Assembly: GCA_021792185.1 (NCBI GenBank)
Contig: JAJYVD010000021.1
Coordinates: 1-36,016 of the forward strand
Length of the DNA: 36,016 bases
Reading direction: 5' to 3'
From: Nitrospirota bacterium
GTDB lineage: Bacteria > Nitrospirota > Thermodesulfovibrionia > Thermodesulfovibrionales > Dissulfurispiraceae
Translations under genes and position numbers: made by a program
The notes under the pieces: model-generated
The model's database searches: none
What the model was told of the DNA's origin: nothing
The model's input: only the letters and a program-made list of their open reading frames with translations
In this document: positions 1 through 8,541 of the stretch, in pieces
How the letters are laid out: every line of letters starts with the position of its first letter
Numbering within the stretch: the stretch's first letter is position 1

Positions 1-124
1 CCTCTATCAATGCTCATGTAATAAACTTCCCTGTCGTGCTTATGGAGGACTTGCTTAAAACTGCTGGTATAATTACTATGTTCCTTAAGTCGTTTTACAC
101 TGGTAAGTATGTCTATACCAAGTG

Positions 125-149
125 CCGTTGGAAAGCCGCTTTCCGACGG
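125..149. terminator. stem-loop beyond the 3' end of ppdK
   Basis: An 11-bp stem (125-135 with 139-149, one G-U pair) closes a 3-nt loop 16 bp downstream of the ppdK stop on the minus strand. The minus-strand side is not followed by a T run. On the plus strand a T-rich stretch begins about 9 bp after the stem. It may end ppdK transcription, or that of a plus-strand gene to the left of the window, but it is not a textbook intrinsic terminator for either. Confidence 0.4.
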
Positions 150-164
150 GGTCGATGTTTGACT

Positions 165-2939
165 TTATTTTTTGCCCTTCAATGACGCCTGTGCCGCCGC
201 GAACCTCGCGATAGGAACTCTGAACGGCGAACAGCTCACATAGTTGAGCCCGATCTTATGGCAGAATTCTACGGACTTCGGCTCTCCGCCGTGTTCGCCG
301 CAAATGCCCATTTTCAGGTCTTTCTTAACGCCCCTGCCCTTTTCGACAGCCATGCGCATCATAGCGCCGACGCCGTTCTGGTCTATGGTAATGAACGGGT
401 CTTCCGTAAGCACTCTGTTCTCTATATAGAAAGGCAGGAACCTTCCCGCATCGTCTCTCGAAAGGCCATAGACCGTTTGTGTAAGATCGTTTGTGCCGAA
501 TGAATAGAAATCCGCTATCTGCGCGATCTCATCCGCGGTTACACATGCCCTCGGAAGCTCTATCATCGTTCCTACTGTGTAAGGGACTTTAACTTTATAT
601 TCCTTCTGAACCCTTTCCGCAGTGGAAACGACAACCTCCCTCATATTCTTAAGCTCGTTCACATGCCCTACGAGCGGGATCATTATTTCCGGAATAACCT
701 TGACCTTTTCCTTCGCAAGACCGCACGCGGCTTCCATTATCGCCTGCGCCTGCATTTCATATATTTCGGGATACGTTACTCCGAGACGGCATCCCCTGTG
801 TCCCAGCATAGGGTTGAATTCGTGGAGAGACTTGTTCTTAGCGTTCAGCCTTTCAAAAGGAACTCCCATCTCATCCGCAAGTTCCTGAAGCTCCTTGTCG
901 GTGTGCGGCAGGAACTCATGGAGCGGCGGATCTAAAAGCCTTATGGTTACCGGGAATCCCGCCATTGCCTTGAATATGCCGGCAAAGTCCTGCTTCTGGA
1001 ACGGAAGGAGTTTTGCGAGCGCCCTCTTCCTTTCATCTACAGTATCCGAGAGTATCATTTCCCTCACGGCCTTTATCCTGTCGGGGCCGAAGAACATATG
1101 CTCTGTCCTGCAGAGACCTATGCCCTCAGCGCCGAAGTTCCTTGCCGTAGTCGCATCATCAGGGGTATCTGCGTTTGTCCTTACCTTCAATGTCCTTAAC
1201 TGATCGGCCCACTTCATAATCTCCTTATACCAGAGATTGCGATCCGGATCCGCGGGCAGCAGATCGAGCTTGCCTTCGTATACGCGGCCCTTTGTACCGT
1301 TAAGGGTTACCCAGTCGCCCTCTCTCAACGTCCTGCCGTTTACATGTAATGTTTTCTTATGAACATCTATATCGAGCGCCGAGCAGCCGACTATGCAGCA
1401 TTTGCCCCATCCCCTCGCAACAAGGGCTGCATGGCTTGTCATTCCGCCTTTTGCTGTGAGAATGGCCTCTGCCGCGTGCATTCCGTGAACGTCCTCCGGG
1501 GAAGTTTCACTTCTGACAAGGATAACTTTTTCGCCCTTTTTTGCCCACGCCTCTGCGTCATCGGCGGTAAATACTATTTTCCCTATAGCGCCGCCCGGTC
1601 CTGCGGGAAGCCCTTTAGCGAGTTCGGTTGCCTTCTTTTCCGCGACAGGCGCAACGCTCGGATGCAAAAGCTCATCGAGCTGTTCCGGCTTTACTCTTAA
1701 CACTGCGGTTTCTTTTGTAATAAGCTTTTCCCTTCCCATCTCCACAGCCATGCGGATCGCAGCCTGACCGTTACGCTTACCGGTCCTTGTCTGGAGCATC
1801 CATAACCTGCCATCCTCGATGGTAAATTCGATATCCTGCATATCTGTATAATGCTTCTCAAGCTTCTTCTGGATGCTGAATAACTCTTTATATAACTTAG
1901 GCATCGCTTCTTCGAGTGAAGAAAGGTGCTTTGTATCGTCCGTCTTTCCGGCCTTGTTCACGGGATTCGGCGTCCTGATGCCGGCGACAACGTCTTCGCC
2001 CTGCGCGTTCGGCAGCCACTCTCCGAAGAACATATTTTCTCCAGTGGCAGGGTTGCGGGTAAACGCAACGCCTGTAGCTGAATTGCCTCCCGTATTTCCG
2101 AATACCATTGACTGCACGTTGACGGCCGTTCCCCAGTCATCCGGTATCTTTTCTATTTTTCTGTACGATACCGCGCGCTTGCCCATCCATGACTGAAAGA
2201 CCGCGCCGATGCCTCCCATAAGCTGCTCCTGCGGGTCGTCCGGAAATTCCTTGCCGAGTGTATGCCTGATGATCACCTTGAATTCATCGCAGAGTATTTT
2301 AAGATCATCTACCGTAAGGTCCGTATCGCTCTTGCATCCCTTATCCTTTTTCAACACTTCCATCGCGTGTTCGAGTTTCTGGCGTATTGCATTGCCCTCA
2401 GCAGACTCGATGCCTGCGGCCTTTTCCATAACTACATCCGAATACATCATAAGCAGACGGCGATATGCGTCATAAACAAAGCGCTCATTATTCGTCTTCT
2501 TTATAAGCGCTGGAATCGTCTTTGTGGTAAGACCTATATTCAAAACCGTCTCCATCATGCCGGGCATAGAGCTGCGCGCGCCCGAACGCACCGATATGAG
2601 GAGCGGGTCATTAGTATCCCCGAACTTCTTTCCCATAATCTTTTCGACCTTAGACATTGCGGCATCGATCTGTGATTTTAATTCTTTGGGATATTTCTTA
2701 TTATTTTTGTAGTAAAGGGTGCAGACCTCGGTGGTTATGGTAAAGCCCGGAGGAACCGGTATGCCGAGATTGACCATCTCAGCCAGATTGGCTCCTTTTC
2801 CCCCCAAAAGGTTTTTCATCTCCGCCTTGCCGTCGGCCTTTCCTCCTCCGAAAAAGTAGACATACTTCTGTGACTTCGCAGACTTTGCCGGCTTAGCGGC
2901 CTTTGCCGGTTTTTTTGTTTTTTTGACGACCTTTCCCAT
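165..2939 (-). CDS. ppdK: pyruvate, phosphate dikinase
   Basis: Interconverts pyruvate, ATP and Pi with phosphoenolpyruvate, AMP and PPi in the cytoplasm. The 924-residue protein has the full PPDK order: an N-terminal nucleotide-binding domain beginning YVYFFGGGKADG near residue 26, the phosphohistidine swivel domain with GGMTSHAAL (His503), and a C-terminal PEP/pyruvate barrel with GICGEHGGEP (Cys880). The ATG has a strong Shine-Dalgarno (GGAGGG on the minus strand, about 2945-2951). The first ~25 residues are an unusual Lys/Ala/Pro-rich stretch (MGKVVKKTKKPAKAAKPAKS...) placed before the normal family start. That tail looks disordered and basic and has no obvious role in catalysis. The gene lies 89 bp downstream of the acyl-CoA synthetase on the same strand and probably has its own promoter. 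PPDK here could serve gluconeogenesis or PPi-linked glycolysis; enolase is also in the window. Confidence 0.97.
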   Translation of the reverse strand: MGKVVKKTKKPAKAAKPAKSAKSQKYVYFFGGGKADGKAEMKNLLGGKGANLAEMVNLGIPVPPGFTITTEVCTLYYKNNKKYPKELKSQIDAAMSKVEKIMGKKFGDTNDPLLISVRSGARSSMPGMMETVLNIGLTTKTIPALIKKTNNERFVYDAYRRLLMMYSDVVMEKAAGIESAEGNAIRQKLEHAMEVLKKDKGCKSDTDLTVDDLKILCDEFKVIIRHTLGKEFPDDPQEQLMGGIGAVFQSWMGKRAVSYRKIEKIPDDWGTAVNVQSMVFGNTGGNSATGVAFTRNPATGENMFFGEWLPNAQGEDVVAGIRTPNPVNKAGKTDDTKHLSSLEEAMPKLYKELFSIQKKLEKHYTDMQDIEFTIEDGRLWMLQTRTGKRNGQAAIRMAVEMGREKLITKETAVLRVKPEQLDELLHPSVAPVAEKKATELAKGLPAGPGGAIGKIVFTADDAEAWAKKGEKVILVRSETSPEDVHGMHAAEAILTAKGGMTSHAALVARGWGKCCIVGCSALDIDVHKKTLHVNGRTLREGDWVTLNGTKGRVYEGKLDLLPADPDRNLWYKEIMKWADQLRTLKVRTNADTPDDATTARNFGAEGIGLCRTEHMFFGPDRIKAVREMILSDTVDERKRALAKLLPFQKQDFAGIFKAMAGFPVTIRLLDPPLHEFLPHTDKELQELADEMGVPFERLNAKNKSLHEFNPMLGHRGCRLGVTYPEIYEMQAQAIMEAACGLAKEKVKVIPEIMIPLVGHVNELKNMREVVVSTAERVQKEYKVKVPYTVGTMIELPRACVTADEIAQIADFYSFGTNDLTQTVYGLSRDDAGRFLPFYIENRVLTEDPFITIDQNGVGAMMRMAVEKGRGVKKDLKMGICGEHGGEPKSVEFCHKIGLNYVSCSPFRVPIARFAAAQASLKGKK

Positions 2940-2981
2940 GTATTCCCTCCGGATATAATTTGAAAAATAGAAAAGCCCTAT

Positions 2982-3011
2982 AATTTATCCCAACTAAGCT
3001 GAAAAATTCAA
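2982..3011 (-). promoter_or_regulatory. possible ppdK promoter
   Basis: On the minus strand, TTGAAT (3006-3011) and TAAATT (2982-2987) are separated by 18 bp, about 45 bp upstream of the ppdK ATG in an AT-rich 89-bp gap. The match to the sigma-70 consensus is moderate. Confidence 0.3.
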
Positions 3012-3028
3012 GGAAACAAGGAGATTTT

Positions 3029-4654
3029 TCACCTCCCGAATTCCCTCATCTTCAATTCCTTCCTCTTTATCTTCCCGCTTATGGTTTTAGGCAGGTCTTC
3101 GACAAATTCTATTTTTCTGGGATATTTATAAGGTGCAGTGTTTTTCTTAACGAATTCCTGAAGCTCCTTTATCAATGCGTCCGACGGTCTGTAATCCTGA
3201 GTTAAAACAATAAACGCCTTAACCACCTCGCCCCTTACTTCATCGGGGCTTGCGACAACAGCAGACTCTTTTACAGCAGGATGCTTAATCAGGATGCTCT
3301 CTATCTCAAAAGGACCGATCCTGTAGCCGGATGTGAGAATAACATCGTCCGCCCTTCCCACGAACCAGAAGTAGCCGTCTTCATCCTTATATGCCCTGTC
3401 GCCTGTTATATACCACTGCCCGCGCATGGTCTTTTCAGTAGCGTGAGGATTTCCGGAATATTCCCTGAATAACCCTACCGGCCTTTCTGGCTTTATCTTT
3501 ATTGCTATATCGCCTTCCGTATCCGGAGGGAGAAGATTCCCATCTTCGTCGATAATATCTACCGTAAATCCGGGGACAGGCATTCCCATAGAGCCGGACT
3601 TTACGCCAAGACATCTGAAATTCGCCAGGATGTTTACGGTCTCTGTCTGTCCGTATCCGTCGTAAATGTATCGTCCTGTTCGCTCCTTCCATATTTCGAT
3701 TATCTCCCTGTTCAGCGGTTCCCCTGCCGCGACAAAATGGCGCATTGCCTTAAAATGAAATTCTTCTGCCGGGATTTCCTTAGCCATCATCCTGTATGCC
3801 GTAGGCGGCCCGCATAATGTAGTAACCGGATATTTCCGCAATATATCCATTATCGACGACGGCTCGAACCTGCCTTTTTTATGGAAGGAAAAAATTGTCG
3901 CTCCCATGTGCCACGGCCCGAAAAGGCTCGACCACGCCGCCTTTGCCCATCCTGTGTCGGAGAGGTTCCAATGGATATCTCCGGGCCTTAAATCGAGCCA
4001 GTATTTGCCTGTTACGAAATGCGCTAACGGATATGATGCCTGCGTATGAAGAACCATCTTGGGAGGCCCTGTAGTGCCGGAGGTGAAATAGATCAGGGCA
4101 GGCTCGTGAGATAAAGCCCTCTCCCCTTCTAAGGCATCCGCATTATCCCTCTCGGCAATATAATCAAGCATTCCTTCCCTCTTTCCCACGATTATGAGAA
4201 GCGGCTTTGAGGACGAATTATTTACAGCCTCCTCCACCTTTTGAGCGTCCTCTTCCATTGAAATAACAGCCTTTATATCTGTTGCCGAAAGCCTGTATTC
4301 GATGTCCTTCGATGTCAAAATAGTAGTCGCGGGAATAGGTATGGCGTTGAGCCTCATGAGCGCAAGCATTATCTCCCACCATTCCGGAATATTCGGAAGC
4401 ATTACGAGGACTTTGTCTCCTTTTTGAATGCCCATCTTTTTAAAAGCGTCTGCGCCCTTTGATGATAGAACTTTCAATTCATTAAACGAGAACATCTTTT
4501 CGACAGCACCGTCTGTCCATAAAATGGCTGTATTATTTTTATCTTCAGCCCATCTATCGAAAACATCGAGGGGAAAAGAAAATCTTTCAGGGACATGCCA
4601 TGAAAACTCGGCGTATTCCTTCCTGTAATCTTTCATATTAGGCGCTTGTTCCAT
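3029..4654 (-). CDS. AMP-forming acyl-CoA synthetase
   Basis: Adenylates a carboxylic acid and transfers it to CoA. This 541-residue ANL-superfamily enzyme shows the P-loop-like A3 motif TSGTTGPPK (191-199), the YGQTET motif, GDRAYKDEDGYFWFVGRADD with the hinge region, and the C-terminal catalytic lysine in SGKIKR (Lys528). Sequence style (EFSWHVPERFSFPLDVFDRWA near the start) is closest to the medium-chain/benzoate-like (ACSM) branch rather than true acetyl-CoA synthetase; substrate cannot be fixed from sequence. The ATG at 4654 is preferred over the one at 4636 because AAGGA lies about 9 nt upstream of it. It follows the membrane protein gene by 19 bp, so it probably shares a transcript with that gene and the cyclase. 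Confidence 0.93.
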   Translation of the reverse strand: MEQAPNMKDYRKEYAEFSWHVPERFSFPLDVFDRWAEDKNNTAILWTDGAVEKMFSFNELKVLSSKGADAFKKMGIQKGDKVLVMLPNIPEWWEIMLALMRLNAIPIPATTILTSKDIEYRLSATDIKAVISMEEDAQKVEEAVNNSSSKPLLIIVGKREGMLDYIAERDNADALEGERALSHEPALIYFTSGTTGPPKMVLHTQASYPLAHFVTGKYWLDLRPGDIHWNLSDTGWAKAAWSSLFGPWHMGATIFSFHKKGRFEPSSIMDILRKYPVTTLCGPPTAYRMMAKEIPAEEFHFKAMRHFVAAGEPLNREIIEIWKERTGRYIYDGYGQTETVNILANFRCLGVKSGSMGMPVPGFTVDIIDEDGNLLPPDTEGDIAIKIKPERPVGLFREYSGNPHATEKTMRGQWYITGDRAYKDEDGYFWFVGRADDVILTSGYRIGPFEIESILIKHPAVKESAVVASPDEVRGEVVKAFIVLTQDYRPSDALIKELQEFVKKNTAPYKYPRKIEFVEDLPKTISGKIKRKELKMREFGR

Positions 4655-4673
4655 ATAAATTTTCCTTGCAGAT

Positions 4674-5237
4674 TTAAAGCATCATAATTATGCCGACGAT
4701 TACCATGCCTGCAATGCCTGCAGTTGCCAGAGCCTCGAACAATCCGCCGATCCAGCCCAGCTTTTGAATCCAGAGCCCTGCGCATATTCCAAGAAAATAC
4801 CCTGCAACTAATCCTGCAAGACCATCCATTACACGCATCCATAGCGAATGATCGAACCCAAGCCTCCCGACAGTTATTCCGGCTACAACTCCAAAAACTA
4901 CAAAAAAGAAGAAAATAGTAACCTTAAACGCCTCAAAAGAAGGACGGTATCCTGCCTTAGAACAAATACTTTGGATAAATAAGGCCAAAAAACCTGCGGC
5001 TCCAAGCCCTCCAAGCAGCCATCCGAGTATCGAGCCTTTCGACAGTCCTGAAGATATTCCTAAAACAGCGGCAATGAACAGAACTACCGCAAGAATAGGC
5101 AGTTCAATCAGGATATGATTTTTAAAAGGAGATTCATATTCATCCTTTTTAGGCGCTAAGATATTAAAAAGGATCGAAGGAAAAAACCGTAAATGGAAAT
5201 CGAGAGAAAAAAATCTTGGGGGTTCCGGAGGAATCAT
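4674..5237 (-). CDS. multi-pass membrane protein of unknown function
   Basis: The 187-residue protein is mostly hydrophobic and glycine-rich, with about five likely membrane segments (near residues 44-66, 70-92, 105-127, 136-158 and 165-187). The first ~40 residues are Pro/Phe-rich and probably cytoplasmic. I do not recognise a family. Its ATG overlaps the stop of the upstream cyclase gene (ATGA) and there is no clear Shine-Dalgarno, which points to translational coupling. It may be a membrane partner of the cyclase, but only gene order supports that. Confidence 0.75.
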   Translation of the reverse strand: MIPPEPPRFFSLDFHLRFFPSILFNILAPKKDEYESPFKNHILIELPILAVVLFIAAVLGISSGLSKGSILGWLLGGLGAAGFLALFIQSICSKAGYRPSFEAFKVTIFFFFVVFGVVAGITVGRLGFDHSLWMRVMDGLAGLVAGYFLGICAGLWIQKLGWIGGLFEALATAGIAGMVIVGIIMML

Positions 5238-6385
5238 GGCGTTTTAAAATCGTTATCGAATTTTGTGGAATAAAAACCAATCACACGGAAATCATGGAAA
5301 CAATAAATATTTCGTTTAAGCAAATGTGCTGCCTCATCATCGGACAGCCTGTCTTTCGACAAAAGAGTAGGCCCTGAAATAGCGTTTTTCATATGATCTA
5401 TGGCGGTGTATATTCCGATTACCTGCCGGGCATCTGACGAAGCGAGCGGATTCTGATAACGGCAGTAAACTTCCTCTTTGTGATATCCGAGTTCGTGAAC
5501 AGCGCTATAAGGCATCTCGCCTGCTGAATAGAGGCTTATCAGCATATAACCGTCTTCCGTTTCACGGGCAAGGCCGCTATATGAGAGTTTTATATCACGT
5601 TGTCTGTCCGCAATGTGAGTGCCGTTTATATTGATCTTCTGGTGCTCCCTTATAACTTTCCATTCCGATGCAAGGAACTTTACATCTCTCTCCCTGTCGC
5701 CCGGAGACCGTTTCAAGCTGAAATGATACTCATATAACACTCCATCCAGAAAACTCATTACCTCCGCCGGAAGAATTCTCTTTTGAACGATATCGGTTTC
5801 GGATGACGCCATTACCCTGATTCTCTCCGCAATCCCCTTGACGGCAAGCTCATGCTCATAAAATCCGTGCTGCGTAAAGTCAAAGTCATAAAAGGCATCG
5901 CGGCTGATTATGATGCCTTCGGGTCTCGCCTCATTGCACAGCCTCGCCGCTTTATTGATATCACTCGAAAGAAAATCAGTTTTTTTATTGCGCCCCTCAT
6001 GCAGCTCTATCTGAAATACATATCCCGCGCTTATACCGTATCCCAGCTTAAGATTTATAGAATATCCGAGGTCTGATAGATACTTCAACTGAACATCCTT
6101 GAAACGATCATTAATATGAGGTATTGTCTCATGCAAAATCGTATTGAGGTTATCGAAGCGCTCTCTTGAGGATTTAATAAGGTGAATTATCACGACACCG
6201 TCGCCGTTGGGTTTTACAAATGTCTTTTTTTTATCGAGTCCTGGCATTGAACTAAAAATACCGTAGAAATCCGACATAAACTCCTGAATGACATACGACG
6301 CCTCGGTTCTTTCACTCCATTGGGTAAACCCACGGATATCGAGAAACATGATTATCGCGTAATGTCTCGCTGCTATCTTTCCCAT
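5234..6385 (-). CDS. class III adenylate/guanylate cyclase domain protein
   Basis: The N-terminal ~165 residues form a class III nucleotidyl cyclase domain: IIMFLDIRGFTQWSE with metal-binding Asp16, PNGDGVVI with Asp62, and SSDINKAARL with the transition-state Asn144 and Arg148 (numbering from ATG 6385). It therefore looks catalytically complete, probably making cAMP. The C-terminal ~200 residues match no domain I recognise and contain no membrane segment, so the protein looks soluble. A longer reading from TTG at 6433 would add 16 residues, but ATG at 6385 has GAGGG 8 nt upstream and is preferred. It is the first gene of a minus-strand set with the membrane protein and acyl-CoA synthetase, and is divergent from htpG. 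Confidence 0.85.
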   Translation of the reverse strand: MGKIAARHYAIIMFLDIRGFTQWSERTEASYVIQEFMSDFYGIFSSMPGLDKKKTFVKPNGDGVVIIHLIKSSRERFDNLNTILHETIPHINDRFKDVQLKYLSDLGYSINLKLGYGISAGYVFQIELHEGRNKKTDFLSSDINKAARLCNEARPEGIIISRDAFYDFDFTQHGFYEHELAVKGIAERIRVMASSETDIVQKRILPAEVMSFLDGVLYEYHFSLKRSPGDRERDVKFLASEWKVIREHQKININGTHIADRQRDIKLSYSGLARETEDGYMLISLYSAGEMPYSAVHELGYHKEEVYCRYQNPLASSDARQVIGIYTAIDHMKNAISGPTLLSKDRLSDDEAAHLLKRNIYCFHDFRVIGFYSTKFDNDFKTP

Positions 6386-6458
6386 GACATCAACCCTCAT
6401 GCTTATTGTAATATGTAAATGGAAGCGGGTCAAATAAAAACTTCAAAGCATTGCAGTC

Positions 6459-6464
6459 TTGACT
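6459..6464 (+). promoter_or_regulatory. possible -35 element for htpG
   Basis: TTGACT stands 30 bp upstream of the CIRCE element. The matching -10 is weak (A-rich AAAATAG region around 6484-6490), so only the -35 half is well supported. Confidence 0.35.
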
Positions 6465-6493
6465 TTTTCCGCCATTCTGTCAAAAAATAGATT

Positions 6494-6520
6494 TTAGCAC
6501 TCTCTTTGCGAGAGTGCTAA
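6494..6520 (+). promoter_or_regulatory. CIRCE operator (HrcA binding site)
   Basis: TTAGCACTC (6494-6502), 9 bp, then GAGTGCTAA (6512-6520): an exact match to the canonical CIRCE inverted repeat bound by the heat-shock repressor HrcA. It sits 27 bp upstream of the htpG ATG, inside the expected promoter/5' UTR zone. It implies that htpG is repressed by HrcA and induced on heat or unfolded-protein stress. Confidence 0.95.
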
Positions 6521-6547
6521 AATCCTATCGAGAGGTGATTAATAACC

Positions 6548-8464
6548 ATGACAATGCAAAAACACGAATTCAAAACCGAGATCAAACAACTCCTCGACTT
6601 AATGATCCACTCGCTTTATTCGCACAAAGAAGTATTCCTCAGAGAGCTAATCTCAAACAGCTCCGACGCCATAGATAAGGCACGCTACGAATCCCTTACA
6701 AACCCGGATATCATGGAAGGCGGAGCCGAATGGAAAATAAAGATAACCGCGGATAAGGACGCCGGCACTCTCACAGTCAGCGACAACGGCACAGGCATGA
6801 CAGAGGAAGAAATAATCAAGGCGCTCGGCACAATAGCCCACTCCGGAACAAAGGAATTTATCAAGGCATTGCAGGACGCGAAACTCAACGACAATCCGGA
6901 ACTCATAGGCCAGTTCGGGGTCGGATTCTATTCATCATTTATGGTTGCGGATAAGGTCGCCGTAATATCCCGCAAGGCAGGCTCTAAAGATAAACAGGCA
7001 GTCCAATGGGAATCAAGCGCAGACGGCTCCTTTACAGTCGGAACCGCTGAAAAAGAGACGAGAGGCACGGATGTAATCCTTCATCTTAAAGAAGACGCCA
7101 AAAAATATCTCGAACTATGGGAGATAAAAAGTATCGTAAAAAAATATTCGGATTTTATCGAGCATCCTATTGTCATGGACATCGAAAAAGAAGAGGAGTC
7201 GTCTCTTAAAAAGGGTGAAAAAATAAAGGTAAAAGAAGAGGAAACCCTCAACTCCAGAAAAGCGCTCTGGCTCAAGGGAAAGGACGAAATCTCCCATGAG
7301 GAGCACAACGAATTTTACCGCCATATATCCCATGACTTCGCTGACCCCGCAAAGATAATACACTACAAGGCCGAAGGCACTTCGGAATTCACGTCTCTTC
7401 TCTACATACCGTCAAAGGCCCCTCATGGAATCCTCTTCAGGGATTACAAGATAGGGCCCATGCTTTATGTGAAAAGGGTCAAGATAATGGACAACTGCGA
7501 GGACATCATCCCTCCGTATCTCAGGTTTGCAAAAGGCGTCGTGGATTCGTCCGACCTGCCTCTAAACGTATCGCGCGAAATGCTCCAGAACAACAGGCAG
7601 GTCGAGGTCATCAAAAAAAGCATCACTAAAAAAATACTCGATACCCTTTCCGAGATGAAGCAGAACGACTACGAAAAATACATATCCTTCCATAAAGAAT
7701 TCGGCAGGGTGCTCAAGGAAGGCCTCCATTACGACTTTTCGAGGCGCGAGTCCATAGCAGACCTGCTTCTCTTTGAATCCACGAAAACAGAGCCGGATAA
7801 ATACACCACAATGCAGAACTATGTCGAAGGCATGAAGGAAAAGCAGGATGAAATTTATTACATATCCGCACCTACTCGGGAAGAGGCGCTCCAGTCCCCT
7901 TACCTCGAAAACCTTCTCGATAAAGGATATGAAGTCCTTATCATGACCGACGAGATAGACGACCTTCTCATGGCGGGTTTTGAATACAAAGGCAAAAAAC
8001 TCAAGTCAGTCATAAAGGGAGACGTGTCCTTTGAAGGAAAGGATAAAAAGGAGCGCGAGGCAGAAACAAAAGAATTTGCCGGACTCATCAGCCTCATCAA
8101 AGATATATTGAAGGACGATATAAAAGACGCAAGGCTTTCATCGAGGCTTAAGGATTCTCCTTGCTGCCTTGTGGCCGACGAGGGAGATATAGACCCGCAG
8201 ATGGAAAGGGTCTTCAGGGCAATGGGTCAGGAGCCTCCAGTGAGCAAGAGAATACTTGAGATAAACGCGTCTCATCCTCTGTTTTCGGCAATGAAGGCGG
8301 CTTATGAAAAAAGCGCCGGAAGCGCGGAACTCGCGGAGAATATAAGGCTGCTTTACGATCAGGCGCTTATCCTCGAAGGCTCGAAACCAAAGAATCCGGC
8401 TGAATTCGCGAAATCCGTCGCAAAACTTATGGCCGAGGTAATCGAGAAAAACGCGGTTAAGTGA
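6548..8464 (+). CDS. htpG: molecular chaperone HtpG (bacterial Hsp90)
   Basis: ATP-dependent dimeric chaperone acting in the cytoplasm. The 638-residue length and order are standard: an N-terminal GHKL ATPase domain with SNSSDAIDKARYESL (catalytic Glu/Asn helix), DNGTGM and GQFGVGFYSSFMVADKV lid motifs, the middle domain with PLNVSREMLQ, and a C-terminal dimerisation domain ending in a helical tail. The ATG at 6548 has AGAGGTGAT about 8 nt upstream. Regulation is by the CIRCE operator just upstream. No convincing terminator follows; the Fic gene begins 77 bp later with its own likely promoter. Confidence 0.98.
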   Translation: MTMQKHEFKTEIKQLLDLMIHSLYSHKEVFLRELISNSSDAIDKARYESLTNPDIMEGGAEWKIKITADKDAGTLTVSDNGTGMTEEEIIKALGTIAHSGTKEFIKALQDAKLNDNPELIGQFGVGFYSSFMVADKVAVISRKAGSKDKQAVQWESSADGSFTVGTAEKETRGTDVILHLKEDAKKYLELWEIKSIVKKYSDFIEHPIVMDIEKEEESSLKKGEKIKVKEEETLNSRKALWLKGKDEISHEEHNEFYRHISHDFADPAKIIHYKAEGTSEFTSLLYIPSKAPHGILFRDYKIGPMLYVKRVKIMDNCEDIIPPYLRFAKGVVDSSDLPLNVSREMLQNNRQVEVIKKSITKKILDTLSEMKQNDYEKYISFHKEFGRVLKEGLHYDFSRRESIADLLLFESTKTEPDKYTTMQNYVEGMKEKQDEIYYISAPTREEALQSPYLENLLDKGYEVLIMTDEIDDLLMAGFEYKGKKLKSVIKGDVSFEGKDKKEREAETKEFAGLISLIKDILKDDIKDARLSSRLKDSPCCLVADEGDIDPQMERVFRAMGQEPPVSKRILEINASHPLFSAMKAAYEKSAGSAELAENIRLLYDQALILEGSKPKNPAEFAKSVAKLMAEVIEKNAVK

Positions 8465-8489
8465 GTGCCGCCCTCAAAGACTCTTAATA

Positions 8490-8498
8490 TGGTATAAT
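8490..8498 (+). promoter_or_regulatory. extended -10 promoter upstream of the Fic gene
   Basis: TG, one base, then a perfect TATAAT (8493-8498), 44 bp before the Fic ATG. No good -35 is visible, as is common for extended -10 promoters. Confidence 0.5.
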
Positions 8499-8541
8499 AG
8501 AATAAAATGAATAAGCCATATTAAGAAGGCGGTGAGAAATT

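Noticed and set aside
3-183. Open frame at the left edge that overlaps the ppdK end on the opposite strand
   Set aside because: It is cut by the window edge, its composition is not convincing, it matches no family and it runs over the hairpin and the ppdK 3' end. It cannot be judged without more sequence.
244-2712. Many plus-strand open frames of 60-137 codons
   Set aside because: They lie wholly inside ppdK on the other strand and have no family motifs; they are shadows of that gene.
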